Numbered from the stretch's first letter, positions 38,838-48,351 are shown. The stretch: 64,000 bases of DNA from Pseudomonas phenolilytica (GCF_021432765.1 NZ_CP058908.1:2310001-2374000); one strand, 5' to 3'. Translations and numbers: made by a program. Notes: generated by a model not told the origin, from the sequence alone.

Positions 38838-38887
38838 GCCGGATCAATGAATCCGGCATAAGGCCTGACGCGGCCTCTCCGTCAGGC
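38838..38887. terminator. Two hairpins between convergent mlaA-like and pilZ genes
   Basis: GCCGGAT/ATCCGGC (38838-38844 with 38851-38857) and GCCTGACG/CGTCAGGC (38863-38870 with 38880-38887) form two perfect stems. The second runs into the stop codon of the PilZ gene. No long T tract follows on either strand, so they may act as weak terminators or 3'-end stabilisers. Confidence 0.4.
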
Positions 38888-39181
38888 CATCGCCAGTATC
38901 GCCAGGCCCAGGCTTTGCTGGCCGTCTTCCAGTGTGGCGACCCGTATCACTTCGGTTTCGGCGTCCAGTCCTTTGAGCGTCGGATGTTGCGAGGCGATCA
39001 GCACGCGTAGCCGGTCGCCGGCATTCAGGCTGGTCGCCGCCACGACCTGCATGCCGGTACTCGACAGGTCGAGACACTTGCCCTGAATCTGCCGTTCGCC
39101 GTCCAGCAACCGCACGGTGCATTCGACAGGCATGCGGATGAAGTCGCGCTTCTCGCTGTAGTCCCGGTCTTTCTGGCTCAT
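38882..39181 (-). CDS. PilZ-domain protein (putative c-di-GMP receptor)
   Basis: This is a 99-residue stand-alone PilZ domain. The c-di-GMP binding motifs are visible: RxxxR-like KRDFIRMPVE (residues ~11-20) and DLSSTGMQV (residues ~38-46), which fits the D/NxSxxG pattern. It is divergent from the response-regulator/phosphatase gene (206 bp between starts). Binding of c-di-GMP is predicted from motifs; output is unknown. Confidence 0.9.
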   Translation of the reverse strand: MSQKDRDYSEKRDFIRMPVECTVRLLDGERQIQGKCLDLSSTGMQVVAATSLNAGDRLRVLIASQHPTLKGLDAETEVIRVATLEDGQQSLGLAILAMA

Positions 39182-39387
39182 GTGCTTGTCCTTTTCATCT
39201 ATTTGTCGAAGTTCTTATAGCCAGCGATCATCGTGGCATCGACGCCTGCGGCCGGTCCAGGGTGCCTGGCTTGAAACGCTGTTCGTATGGGAGTACCGTC
39301 TGCGCCTTGAAAACATCCCTCGTGCCGCGCACCGCGCGGGCTCCACGCACTGGCTCATCATCCTGGCGTAAATCGCCTGGTAGGAAC

Positions 39388-40572
39388 ATGCATAAACCAA
39401 GCGCGACGCTACTGATCATAGATGACGACGATGTGGTGCGGGCCAGCCTTGCAGCCTATCTGGATGACAGTGGTTTCCGCGTCCTGCAGGCCAGCAGCGG
39501 TCAGGAAGGCATGGCACTGTTCGAGGCCGAGCAGCCCGATCTGGTGATCTGCGACCTGCGCATGCCGCAGATGGACGGCCTCGAACTGATTCGCCAGATC
39601 AGCGAGCGCCAGACCGATCTGCCGGTCATCGTGGTATCCGGTGCCGGTGTCATGAGCGATGCGGTCGAGGCATTGCGCCTGGGCGCCGCAGACTATCTGA
39701 TCAAGCCGCTGGAAGACCTGGCGATGCTCGAGCATTCGGTGCGTCGCGCACTGGATCGTTCCCGTCTGCGCCTGGAAAACCGTCGCTATCGCGAGCAGCT
39801 GGAATCCGCCAACCGCGATCTGCAGGCCAGCTTGCACCTGCTGCAGGAAGACCAGGATGCCGGTCGTCAGGTACAGATGAACATGCTGCCGGTGACGCCC
39901 TGGAGCGCCGACGGTTTCGACTTCGCCCACCAGATCATCCCGTCGCTGTACCTGTCCGGCGATTTCGTCGATTACTTCCGCGTGGATGAGCGACGGATCG
40001 GCTTCTACCTCGCCGATGTCTCGGGGCACGGTGCGTCGTCGGCATTCGTCACTGTACTGCTGAAGTTCATGACCACGCGGCTGCTCTACGAGTCGCGGCG
40101 CAGCGGGACGCTGCGTGAATTCAAACCCTCCGAAGTGCTCGATCACATCAACCGTGGGTTGATCAACTGCAAGCTGGGCAAGCACGTGACCATGCTCGGC
40201 GGGGTGATCGACATCGAGCGCGACGTGCTGCACTACAGTATCGGCGGGCATCTGCCGATGCCGGTGCTGTACACCGGCGGCGCTGCCCATTACCTGGAGG
40301 GGCGCGGTCTGCCGGTAGGGCTGTTCGTCGAGGCTACCTATCAGGATTTCGAGCTGAAACTCCCGGAAACCTTCAGCCTCACGCTGCTCTCGGACGGCAT
40401 TCTGGACCTTTTGCCAGGCGATACACTCAAAGAAAAAGAGTCGGCGTTGCCGGAATTGATCAGCGGCGCCGGTGGCACGCTGGATGGCCTGCGCCGTGTC
40501 TTCGGCCTGGCCGAACTGGCGGACATGCCTGACGATATCGCCTTGCTGGTGTTGAGCAGGAACCTTGCATGA
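39388..40572 (+). CDS. rssB: Response regulator with PP2C (SpoIIE-type) phosphatase domain, RssB-like
   Basis: This 394-residue regulator has an N-terminal receiver domain (acidic DDDD near residue 12, phospho-Asp in VICDLRMPQMDG near residue 55) and a coiled linker (~130-165). A C-terminal SpoIIE/PP2C phosphatase follows, with SGDFVDYF, LADVSGHGASSAF and LLSDGILDL. Metal-binding Asp residues are kept, so the phosphatase looks active, unlike E. coli RssB. ATG 39388 follows TAGGAA. The STAS gene overlaps by 4 bp. It probably dephosphorylates that STAS protein in a partner switch; the upstream kinase is not nearby. Confidence 0.88.
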   Translation: MHKPSATLLIIDDDDVVRASLAAYLDDSGFRVLQASSGQEGMALFEAEQPDLVICDLRMPQMDGLELIRQISERQTDLPVIVVSGAGVMSDAVEALRLGAADYLIKPLEDLAMLEHSVRRALDRSRLRLENRRYREQLESANRDLQASLHLLQEDQDAGRQVQMNMLPVTPWSADGFDFAHQIIPSLYLSGDFVDYFRVDERRIGFYLADVSGHGASSAFVTVLLKFMTTRLLYESRRSGTLREFKPSEVLDHINRGLINCKLGKHVTMLGGVIDIERDVLHYSIGGHLPMPVLYTGGAAHYLEGRGLPVGLFVEATYQDFELKLPETFSLTLLSDGILDLLPGDTLKEKESALPELISGAGGTLDGLRRVFGLAELADMPDDIALLVLSRNLA

Positions 40573-41051
40573 GTACGGGTAAGATCCAGTTCGCCGAGAT
40601 GGACGGCACCTTCGTCCTCAAGTTCATCGGTGAAATCCGCCTGACGCTGTGTTCGGCGCTGGACGCCACCATCGACCGGATTTTCTCGGCGCTGAATTTT
40701 TCCACCATCGTCATCGACCTGACGGAAAGCCGCAGCATCGACAGCACCACGCTGGGGTTGCTGGCCAAGCTGTCGATCCTGTCGCGGCAGAAGGTCGGCA
40801 TGCTGCCGACGCTGGTGACCACCCACCCGGACATCACCCGTCTGCTGCAGTCGATGGGCTTCGATCAGGTGTTCAATATCGTCGACCGGCCGTTACCGTG
40901 CCCGGAATGCCTGGCGGACCTGCCATCGCAGGACCAGTCGGAAGAGGTGGTGAAGGCCAAGGTGCTGGAGGCTCACCGCATCCTGATGAGCCTCAACGAA
41001 TCCAACCGCGAGGCCTTCCGTGACCTCGTCACCGCGTTGGAGCGTTCCTGA
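40569..41051 (+). CDS. STAS-domain anti-sigma factor antagonist
   Basis: This 160-residue protein has an N-terminal STAS domain (residues ~5-105) with IDLTESRSIDSTTLGLL, where the Ser of IDST is the likely phosphorylation site. A helical C-terminal extension (~110-160) contains CPEC. It overlaps the phosphatase gene (ATGA), so the two act together in serine-phosphorylation partner switching. I recall the name RssC for the pseudomonad equivalent but do not assign it firmly. The stop directly abuts the stop of tal on the other strand. Confidence 0.87.
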   Translation: MSTGKIQFAEMDGTFVLKFIGEIRLTLCSALDATIDRIFSALNFSTIVIDLTESRSIDSTTLGLLAKLSILSRQKVGMLPTLVTTHPDITRLLQSMGFDQVFNIVDRPLPCPECLADLPSQDQSEEVVKAKVLEAHRILMSLNESNREAFRDLVTALERS

Positions 41052-41978
41052 TCAGGCGAGCGCCCTGAGCAGGGCTTCGAGTTTTTCCTGATCGCGGGCG
41101 AACTGGCGGATACCTTCGGCCAGCTTCTCGGTCGCCATCGCATCCTCGTTCAAGCCCCAGCGGAAGCTGGCTTCATCCAGGCTGATGCGCGGCTCGCTGC
41201 CACGTCCCGGCGCCAGGCGGCGTTCCAGCGTGCCGCTGGCCTCGCTGAGCTGGCCGAGCAGCTCGGGGCTGATGGTGAGTCGATCGCAGCCGGCCAGCGC
41301 CTCGATCTGGCCAACGTTGCGGAAGCTCGCGCCCATCACCACCGTTTCGTAACCGTGCGCCTTGTAGTAGTCGTAGATGCGGCTGACCGATTGCACGCCG
41401 GGGTCCTCGGCGCCCTGGTAGTCGCGGCCTTCGTGTTTCTTGTACCAATCGTAAATGCGACCGACGAACGGCGAGATCAGGAATACGCCGGCCTCGGCGC
41501 AAGCCACAGCCTGGGTGAAGGAGAACAGCAGGGTGAGATTGGTCTGGATACCGGCCTTCTCCAGTTGCTCGGCTGCGCGGATGCCTTCCCAGGTCGCGGC
41601 GATCTTGATCAGCACGCGCTCGCGGCCGATTCCCGCCTGCTCGTAGAGACCGATCAGGCGCTCGGCGCGCTGGATCATCGCCTGGCTGTCGAAGGACAGG
41701 CGCGCATCCACTTCAGTGGAGATACGCCCCGGAATCAGCTTGAGAATCTCCTCGCCCACCGCGACGGCGAACAGATCGCAGGCCAGGCCCACATCGCCCT
41801 GGCAGCGGCTCATTGCGGACTTGAGATGTTCGGCGTAGCGCGGCAGCGCGGCGGCCTTGAGCAGCAGCGACGGATTGGTGGTGGCGTCCACCGGTTGCAG
41901 ACGGGCGATAGCGTCGATGTCGCCCGTATCGGCGACGACAGTGGTGAACTGCTTGAGTTGTTCCAGCTTGGAAGTCAT
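41052..41978 (-). CDS. tal: Transaldolase
   Basis: Transaldolase moves a dihydroxyacetone unit between sugar phosphates in the non-oxidative pentose phosphate pathway. The 308-residue product is the TalB-type barrel, with [13 protein letters not shown] near residue 32 and the Schiff-base Lys in [13 protein letters not shown] (near residue 126). [23 protein letters not shown] follows. It converges with the STAS gene with no gap. Confidence 0.97.
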   Translation of the reverse strand: MTSKLEQLKQFTTVVADTGDIDAIARLQPVDATTNPSLLLKAAALPRYAEHLKSAMSRCQGDVGLACDLFAVAVGEEILKLIPGRISTEVDARLSFDSQAMIQRAERLIGLYEQAGIGRERVLIKIAATWEGIRAAEQLEKAGIQTNLTLLFSFTQAVACAEAGVFLISPFVGRIYDWYKKHEGRDYQGAEDPGVQSVSRIYDYYKAHGYETVVMGASFRNVGQIEALAGCDRLTISPELLGQLSEASGTLERRLAPGRGSEPRISLDEASFRWGLNEDAMATEKLAEGIRQFARDQEKLEALLRALA

Positions 41979-42108
41979 GAAAGGGGAGGCTCCGTCCAGT
42001 GAATGAGCATGACCTTACCCGAGCGCACCAGCCCGCTACAACGGGCCGATAGTCACGGGTACGCGTGCTTTGATGGGGCTGGTAAGGCAGCGTTCCCTCG
42101 GGCGGCGA

Positions 42109-43122
42109 TCAATGTCCGTCAAGCAGGGCGGCAGCCTGGTCGAACAGCGCGAGCGGGTCGGTGGCCTTGTGGATATCCGCAGAGAGCATCTGGCGAAAGC
42201 GCCGCGCACCGGGAAAGCCCGAGCCCAGCCCGAGTACGTGGCGGGTCACATGATGCATCGTGCCGCCGCTCGCCAGGTGCTGTTCTATGTACGGGCGCAT
42301 GGCACGCAACGCCTGCGCGCGGCTGATGACCGACGCGCTGCTGCCGAACAGCCGCTGGTCCACCTGAGCCAGCAGATAGGGGTTGTGGTACGCCTCGCGC
42401 CCAAGCATGACGCCATCGAAGGTGTGCAGATGCGCTTCGCACTCGTCGAGCGTCTTGATTCCGCCGTTGAGGATGATTTCCAGATCGGGAAAGTCCCGTT
42501 TCAGCTGTGCGGCCACGTCATAGCGCAGCGGCGGCACCTCACGATTCTCCTTCGGCGAAAGCCCTTCGAGGATGGCGATGCGCGCGTGTACGGTGAAACT
42601 GCGGCAGCCAGCGTCGCGCACCTGACCGACGAAATCGCACAGTTCGGCATAGCTGTCGCGGCCGTTGATACCGATCCGGTGCTTGACCGTCACCTCAAGG
42701 CCGACGCTGTCGCGCATGGCCTTCACGCAATCTGCCACCAGCGCCGGATGGCCCATCAGGCAGGCGCCGATCATGTTGTTCTGCACGCGATCGCTGGGAC
42801 AGCCGACGTTCAGATTGACCTCGTCGTAGCCCGCGGCCTCGGCCATCTTCGCGCATACCGCCAGTTCCGCCGGAACGCTGCCGCCCAGCTGCAGCGCCAG
42901 CGGGTGCTCGCACGTGTCGTATCGCAGGTAGCGCGCGGCGTCACCGTGAATCAGCGCGCCGGTGGTGACCATCTCGGTATAGAGCAGGGCGTGACGCGAC
43001 AACTGGCGCAGGAAGTAACGGCAGTGACGATCCGTCCAGTCCATCATCGGCGCGACGGAGAAGCGGCGAGACACGGAAAGTCCCGCAGCTTCGGGTGTTG
43101 AGGGGGAAATCACTTCATGCAT
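42109..43122 (-). CDS. dusA: tRNA-dihydrouridine(20/20a) synthase DusA
   Basis: DusA reduces U20/U20a of tRNA with FMN and NADPH. The 337-residue product has the FMN-binding APMMDWTDRHCRYF (near residue 25) and LNVGCPSDRVQNNMIGACLM with the catalytic Cys (near residue 103). KHRIGING and the ILNGGIKTLDEC and MLGREAYHNPYLL blocks that mark DusA are also present. The first ~15 residues are variable, and a start at a later codon cannot be excluded. A 14-bp palindrome lies upstream at 43246-43259. Confidence 0.96.
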   Translation of the reverse strand: MHEVISPSTPEAAGLSVSRRFSVAPMMDWTDRHCRYFLRQLSRHALLYTEMVTTGALIHGDAARYLRYDTCEHPLALQLGGSVPAELAVCAKMAEAAGYDEVNLNVGCPSDRVQNNMIGACLMGHPALVADCVKAMRDSVGLEVTVKHRIGINGRDSYAELCDFVGQVRDAGCRSFTVHARIAILEGLSPKENREVPPLRYDVAAQLKRDFPDLEIILNGGIKTLDECEAHLHTFDGVMLGREAYHNPYLLAQVDQRLFGSSASVISRAQALRAMRPYIEQHLASGGTMHHVTRHVLGLGSGFPGARRFRQMLSADIHKATDPLALFDQAAALLDGH

Positions 43123-43245
43123 CCTTTAACGCAAGCCTGGGAGTTTGCTCCGACAGGGCGTTGTTGAGTGGCAGTCCTGATTGGCGCCTTTCGGCAGGAT
43201 CGAGAAGATCGGTCGGGCGTCTTGCCATCAGGTTTCGGCTAATTA

Positions 43246-43259
43246 TGCGGCATGCCGCA
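43246..43259. repeat. 14-bp perfect palindrome upstream of dusA
   Basis: TGCGGCATGCCGCA is its own reverse complement. On the minus strand it is followed at once by CATAAT, a plausible -10 for dusA. It could be an operator or just a short hairpin. The remaining part of 43123-43332 shows no gene. Confidence 0.35.
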
Positions 43260-43332
43260 GGAGCCCTGAAGGGGCGCGGTGCAGCCGCAGACGGCAGGTA
43301 ACGCTTCGGACCGTCAGCGGCGGGAGGGCAGG

Positions 43333-46300
43333 TCAGCCGGCCGATGCGCCGGCCCGGTAATGGTCGAGCAGCGCCTGGATCGGATGGCGCAACTTGTGGG
43401 TGTGCAGGCGCGAGGTCTGGCTGCGGCAGGAGTAGCCGGTCGCCAGCGGCTCGGCCTGGCTGTCCACGGCCAGCGCCGGCGCCCAGGATTGCGCGAAGAT
43501 CGCCTTCGAAGTCGCCAGGTTGCGCGCCTCGTGGCCATAGGTGCCGGACATGCCGCAGCAGCCGGTGGCCTGGGTCGCCAGGGTCAGGCCGGCGCGTTCG
43601 AACACCTGGTTCCACAACGCCGTGCTCGGTGCCGCGTTGGTCTTCTCGGTGCAGTGCGCCATTAGCCGGTAGCTCGCCGGCGGCGTCGCGTCCGCCGTGG
43701 CCGTGCGCTCGGGCAGCGCGCGCGCCAGCCACTCCTGGGTCAGTAGGACCTCCGGGCACTGCAGGCCGGGGATCTTGGCGTACTCCTGGCGATAGACCAG
43801 GGTCATCGCCGGGTCCAGACCGACCAGCGGAATGTCGAAGGCTGCCAGCTCCTGCAAGCGCCGGGCGTTGCGTCGGGCGGCGCGGGCGAAGGCGCCGAGA
43901 AAACCCTGCACGTGCAGCGGCTTGCCGTTGGCCGAGTAGGGCGCAAGGAACACCTTGAAGCCCAACCGGCTGGCCAGTTCGATGAAAGCGGCCAGCAGCG
44001 GCGTCTCGAAATAGCGGGTGAAGGCGTCCTGCACCAGGATCAGGCTGCGCTGGCGCTGCGCCGGCTCGAGCGTGGCCAAAAGTGCTGGCGTTGCCGTTGC
44101 GACGTCCCAGCGCCGGCAGGCCTCATCGAAGTCGAAATCGCTGAGCAACGGGCTGTCGACCATGCCGATGCGCTCGGCCAGCAACCTGTCGACCCAGGGC
44201 GCGGCCATGATGGCGTTGTACAGGCGGGGGACGCGGGCGAACAGCGGCAGGCTGAACTCCAGCGAGCCAATCAGGTAGTCGCGCAGCGGGCGCAGGTAGC
44301 GCTGGTGGTACAGCTCCAGGAAGCGCGAACGAAACTCCGGCACGTTGACCTTCACCGGGCACTGGCCGGCGCACGACTTGCACGCCAGGCAGCCCGCCAT
44401 GGCGTCGTAGACCTGATGGGAGAAGTCCGCCTCGGCACTGCGCGAGTTGCGCCAGCGTTCGGGCAGCGCGCGCAGGAAGTTCAGCGGGCCGCGTGCTGCC
44501 GGGGCGAGCACGTCGACGCCGGCCTGTTGCTGCAGGCGCAGCCACTCGCGCAGCAACGAGGCGCGCCCTTTTGGCGAGTGCACGCGCTCGCGGGTGGCCT
44601 TCCAGGACGGGCACATGGCGTCGTCCGGGTCGAAGTTGTAGCAGGCGCCGTTGCCGTTGCAGTGCATGGCGGTGCCGTAGCTCTGCCAGACGCGCTCGTC
44701 GATCTGTCGGTCCAGCTCACCGCGCAAGGGCACCTCGTCGATCTTCAGCAGCGCCTCGGGGCTTTCCAGCGGCGTGGCGATCTTGCCCGGGTTGAGCTGG
44801 TTGAATGGGTCGAACGCGCTCTTGAGCGCCTGCAGCGAGGGGTAGAGTTCGCCGAAGAAGGCCGGCGCGTATTCCGAACGCACGCCCTTGCCGTGCTCGC
44901 CCCAGAGGAGGCCGCCGTGACGCTGGGTGAGTTCGGCCACCGCATCGGAGATTGGCCGCACCATCGCCGCCTGTGCCGGGTCTTTCATGTCCAGCGCCGG
45001 ACGGACGTGCAGCACGCCAGCATCGACGTGGCCGAACATGCCGTAGGCCAAGCCGTGGCCGTCGAGCAGGGCGCGGAATTCGGCGATGAACTCGGCCAGG
45101 TTCTCCGGCGGTACGGCGGTGTCCTCCACGAAGGGCTGCGGACGCACTTCGCCTTCCACATTACCCAGCAGGCCGACCGCGCGCTTGCGCATTGCGTAGA
45201 TGCGTCCGACCGCCGCCTGGCCCACGGCCAGCGTATGGCCCAGACGCTGCACCTGAGTGTCGCGCTGCAGGTGTTCGACGAAGGCGGCGACCCGTGCGTC
45301 CAGCTCGGCCGGATCATCGCCGGAGAATTCCACCAGGTTGATGCCCAGCGTCGGCTGTTGCGCATCCTGCGGAAAATAGTCGGCGACGCCGTGCCAGACG
45401 ATGTCCTGCATGGCCAGCATGAGCACCTTGGAATCCACCGTCTCGATTGACAGCGGTCTGAGCGCGAGCAGGCTGCGCGCGTCGCGTAGCGCATCCATGA
45501 AGCCCGCATAGCGGATGTTCACCAGTACCGAATGCCTGGGGATCGGCAGCACGTTGAGCTTGGCCTCGACGATGAAACCCAGCGAGCCCTCGGCGCCGCA
45601 CAGCACGCTGTTGAGGTTGAAGCGGCCGTCCGCCTCGCGCAGGTGCGCCAGGTCGTAACCCGTCAGGCAGCGGTTCAGCTTGGGAAAGCGCGCTTCGATC
45701 AGCGCGGCTTTCTCGCGCTGGATGCCCTCGGCGCAGCGGTAGACCTCGCCGATGCGATCCTGCCGCGCCAGTTGCCCGGCCAGCGCTGTATCGTCTAGTG
45801 CGGCGGTGTGCAGGCGTTCGCCGCCGAGCAGCACGCTGTCCAGTTCGAGCACGTGGTCGCGCGTCTTGCCATAGGTGCAGCTGCCCTGGCCGCTGGCGTC
45901 GGTGTTGATCATGCCGCCGATGGTGGCGCGGTTAGAGGTCGATAGCTCGGGGGCGAAGAACAGCCCGTGCGGCTTGAGCGCGGCATTCAGCTGATCCTTG
46001 ACCACGCCGCTCTGCACGCGCACCCAGCGCTCGGCGACGTTGATCTCCAGAATCCGGTTCATGTGCCGCGACAGGTCGACGACCACGCCGTCGGTCAGCG
46101 ACTGGCCGTTGGTGCCCGTGCCACCGCCGCGCGGCGACAGGCGCACGCTGCGATGCGCCGGTTCGGCGACCACGCGGGTCAGCGTCTCCACGTCCCGCGC
46201 ATCCAGCGGAAACACCGCCGACTGCGGAAAGCGCTGGTAGATCGAGTTGTCGGTCGCCAGCACGGTGCGGCTGGCGTGGTCCTGGGCGATCTCGCCGCGA

Positions 46301-46377
46301 AAGCCGGCCGCGCGCAGGGCGTCGAGGAAGGCGATATAGGGTGCGGCGGGCGCGCTGGTGGGGAGGCGGGCAATCAT
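43333..46377 (-). CDS. ydiJ: FAD/Fe-S oxidoreductase, YdiJ-type D-2-hydroxyacid dehydrogenase
   Basis: This very large (1014 residues) membrane-associated dehydrogenase is of the YdiJ type, reported in E. coli to oxidise D-2-hydroxyglutarate. The order is an FAD-binding PCMH domain (residues ~45-270, SPRGGGTGTNGQSLTDG), a FAD-oxidase C domain to ~540, and a 4Fe-4S ferredoxin segment with GCLACKSCAGQCPVKVNVPE near residue 660. A C-terminal Cys-rich region with QATGCCGMSGTYGHE near residue 945 completes it. It is divergent from a LysR gene (134 bp), which may regulate it. Substrate is by family only. Confidence 0.9.
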   Translation of the reverse strand: MIARLPTSAPAAPYIAFLDALRAAGFRGEIAQDHASRTVLATDNSIYQRFPQSAVFPLDARDVETLTRVVAEPAHRSVRLSPRGGGTGTNGQSLTDGVVVDLSRHMNRILEINVAERWVRVQSGVVKDQLNAALKPHGLFFAPELSTSNRATIGGMINTDASGQGSCTYGKTRDHVLELDSVLLGGERLHTAALDDTALAGQLARQDRIGEVYRCAEGIQREKAALIEARFPKLNRCLTGYDLAHLREADGRFNLNSVLCGAEGSLGFIVEAKLNVLPIPRHSVLVNIRYAGFMDALRDARSLLALRPLSIETVDSKVLMLAMQDIVWHGVADYFPQDAQQPTLGINLVEFSGDDPAELDARVAAFVEHLQRDTQVQRLGHTLAVGQAAVGRIYAMRKRAVGLLGNVEGEVRPQPFVEDTAVPPENLAEFIAEFRALLDGHGLAYGMFGHVDAGVLHVRPALDMKDPAQAAMVRPISDAVAELTQRHGGLLWGEHGKGVRSEYAPAFFGELYPSLQALKSAFDPFNQLNPGKIATPLESPEALLKIDEVPLRGELDRQIDERVWQSYGTAMHCNGNGACYNFDPDDAMCPSWKATRERVHSPKGRASLLREWLRLQQQAGVDVLAPAARGPLNFLRALPERWRNSRSAEADFSHQVYDAMAGCLACKSCAGQCPVKVNVPEFRSRFLELYHQRYLRPLRDYLIGSLEFSLPLFARVPRLYNAIMAAPWVDRLLAERIGMVDSPLLSDFDFDEACRRWDVATATPALLATLEPAQRQRSLILVQDAFTRYFETPLLAAFIELASRLGFKVFLAPYSANGKPLHVQGFLGAFARAARRNARRLQELAAFDIPLVGLDPAMTLVYRQEYAKIPGLQCPEVLLTQEWLARALPERTATADATPPASYRLMAHCTEKTNAAPSTALWNQVFERAGLTLATQATGCCGMSGTYGHEARNLATSKAIFAQSWAPALAVDSQAEPLATGYSCRSQTSRLHTHKLRHPIQALLDHYRAGASAG

Positions 46378-46511
46378 GGTCGACGGTTCTCACTCATCTG
46401 GCGCGCGACGCGACGCAGCGGGTCGGCGCTTTTTATCGAATGGCCGAATTTTCGCCATTGAGGTGACATGCTACAAAGGTATTTTCAGTCGCCAATCCAT
46501 GAGTTTCTTGA

Positions 46512-47411
46512 ATGAATTACCGTCGTCTGACGCCCTCGATGTCCCTGTTGCTCGCTTTCGAGGCGGCGGCTCGACATGAAAGCTATACCCGCGCCGCACA
46601 GGAACTGTCGCTGACCCAGAGCGCGGTAAGCCGCCAGGTGCAGGCGCTCGAAGCGCTGCTGGGCGTCAGCCTGTTCCGCCGCGAGGGGCGCAACATCGTG
46701 CTGACCGATGCCGGCCGGCTGTATCGTCGCGAGCTGGCCGGCGCGCTGGCGCAGATCCGCAACGCGACGCTGCAGGCGGTGGCCTATGGTTCCGGGGTCG
46801 GCACGCTGCGCCTGGCACTGCTGCCGACCTTCGGTTCAAAGTGGCTGCTGCCGCGGCTGAACACCTTCTATGCCGCCAACCCCGGCGTGCAGGTGCATAT
46901 CCATTCACGCATCCAGCCGGTGGATTTCGATGCCGAAGACATCGATGCGGCGATCTGCGTCGGCAATCCCGAGCAGCCGGGCCTGGTGGTGCATCCGTTG
47001 CTGGAGGAATCGATGGTGGTGGTCGCCAGCCCGGCGATTTTCGCCGCGGGCGTGCCGGCGACAGCGGAAGCCATCGCCGAGCAGACGCTGCTTCAGGTGG
47101 CCAGCCATCCGCCGCTGTGGGCGCAGTGGTTCGCCGAGAACGGTCTGGACCCGCAGCGGATGCACGGCGGGCCGAACTTCGAGCTGACCTCGCACCTGAT
47201 CCAGGCGGTGCGCGCCGGCATTGGCGTCGGGCTGGTGCCGGGCCTGCTGGTCGAAGACGAACTGCAGCAGGGGCATTTGCTCGCCATCGGCGCGCCTATC
47301 CCGAGCCAGCGCACCTACTGCCTGGTCTATCCGCCGCGCAACTCGGTGTTGCCGGCGCTGGAGGCGTTTCGCGCCTGGCTGCTGCCGCGCTCGGCTGACG
47401 CTCAGGCCTGA
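46512..47411 (+). CDS. LysR-family transcriptional regulator (GcvA-like)
   Basis: This 299-residue LysR protein has an N-terminal winged HTH ([24 protein letters not shown], residues ~28-51) and a C-terminal type 2 periplasmic-binding effector domain (~93-295, [20 protein letters not shown]). The GcvA-like subgroup is suggested by the [17 protein letters not shown] start. It is divergent from the YdiJ-type gene, so local control of that gene is likely. Its stop overlaps the stop of the IclR gene. Confidence 0.92.
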   Translation: MNYRRLTPSMSLLLAFEAAARHESYTRAAQELSLTQSAVSRQVQALEALLGVSLFRREGRNIVLTDAGRLYRRELAGALAQIRNATLQAVAYGSGVGTLRLALLPTFGSKWLLPRLNTFYAANPGVQVHIHSRIQPVDFDAEDIDAAICVGNPEQPGLVVHPLLEESMVVVASPAIFAAGVPATAEAIAEQTLLQVASHPPLWAQWFAENGLDPQRMHGGPNFELTSHLIQAVRAGIGVGLVPGLLVEDELQQGHLLAIGAPIPSQRTYCLVYPPRNSVLPALEAFRAWLLPRSADAQA

Positions 47412-48184
47412 GCGGTCGCGCGTCCGATCGCCCGCTCGACGGTCTGCTTGCAGGCTCGCAGTGCCTGCTGAAAGGTCGCGCTGCGCGTTGCCGCGCGCGC
47501 CGATGGCGCGACGACCGCGATGGCGTAGCGCCCCAGGTAGGTATCCAGCACCACGGCGAACGAGCTCATGCCTTCGATGAGTTCGTCGTGTTCTTCGGCC
47601 AGCGTGCCGGCGCGAATCCGCGCCAGTTGCTCCAGTAGCGCGGCGCGCTCCGGCGTGGCCGGCGTGACCTTGGGCAGCGGGTCCGGCAGCAGCTGCGCGA
47701 GGCTGTCATCGGGCAGCGCAGCCAGCAGCGCCTTGCCGCTGGCCGTGGTGTAGGCGGGGGCGTTGATGCCGATGGGGAAGACCACGCGCAATTCGCGCTC
47801 GGCGACCACGCGATCCACCACATAGGATTTGTCGCCAACCAGCGTGCTCACGCACACCGACTCCTGCAGCTGCTCGGACAGCGCGAGCATCTGCGGTTTG
47901 ACCAGCGAAATGATGTCGGTCTGGGTCTGGCTGATCAGCTGGCCGAGCGCCGGACCGAGACGGAAGCCGCCGCCTGGGCCGATGGTTTCGGCCAGATGCT
48001 CCGCTTCCAGCGCGCCGATGATGCGCTGCACGGTCGAGCGCGGCAGATCGACGAGCTGGGCGATGGCTGCGAGGCTCAGGCCCTGTGGGTGGCTGCCGAG
48101 CGCGCGCATGACCGCCGCCGCGCGGGCGATGACCTGAATGCCGGCCTGCTTGGCGGCATCGCTGCCCTGGTCTGTCTGCGTCAT
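47402..48184 (-). CDS. IclR-family repressor, divergent from an RND pump (TtgV/SrpS-like)
   Basis: This 260-residue IclR protein has an N-terminal winged HTH ([24 protein letters not shown], residues ~37-60) and an effector domain (~75-255, including [15 protein letters not shown] and [13 protein letters not shown]). I chose ATG 48184 because it gives the normal IclR length and an AGGGAGAA site precedes it; the frame is open far upstream only antisense to the pump gene. Its divergent position and the operator-like repeat at 48319-48351 suggest it represses the pump, as TtgV does for ttgGHI. That is inference. Confidence 0.92.
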   Translation of the reverse strand: MTQTDQGSDAAKQAGIQVIARAAAVMRALGSHPQGLSLAAIAQLVDLPRSTVQRIIGALEAEHLAETIGPGGGFRLGPALGQLISQTQTDIISLVKPQMLALSEQLQESVCVSTLVGDKSYVVDRVVAERELRVVFPIGINAPAYTTASGKALLAALPDDSLAQLLPDPLPKVTPATPERAALLEQLARIRAGTLAEEHDELIEGMSSFAVVLDTYLGRYAIAVVAPSARAATRSATFQQALRACKQTVERAIGRATAQA

Positions 48185-48318
48185 CGGTTTCTCCCTTCGC
48201 ACTGAACACCGCCCGCATTCTCCAGCAGTGCCGCCGCCGAGGCTAGGCGGCATACCGCGTTGCGTATCGCTGACCGAGCGCGGACAAATTCGTTCACGGT
48301 TTTTTCTCATTAAGCTGA

Positions 48319-48351
48319 ATCGCACAATGGTACACTCGCCCGCCATGCGAT
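48319..48351 (+). promoter_or_regulatory. Putative pump promoter/IclR operator
   Basis: ATCGCACAATGG (48319-48330) and CCATGCGAT (48343-48351) form an interrupted inverted repeat flanking TACACT (48331-48336), a likely -10 for the pump operon. The CACAATGGTACACT string resembles my memory of the TtgV-bound ttgGHI operator region. The start codon of the adaptor gene lies 35 bp further on. Binding is not shown. Confidence 0.55.

Noticed and set aside
41049..41054. Abutting stops of the STAS gene and tal, considered as a possible frameshift or fusion
   Set aside because: TGATCA simply contains both stop codons of convergent complete genes; both proteins have normal ends.
43912..45450. 512-codon plus-strand frame opposite the YdiJ-type gene
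   Set aside because: Gln/His/Arg-rich shadow without domains; the minus-strand gene is complete.
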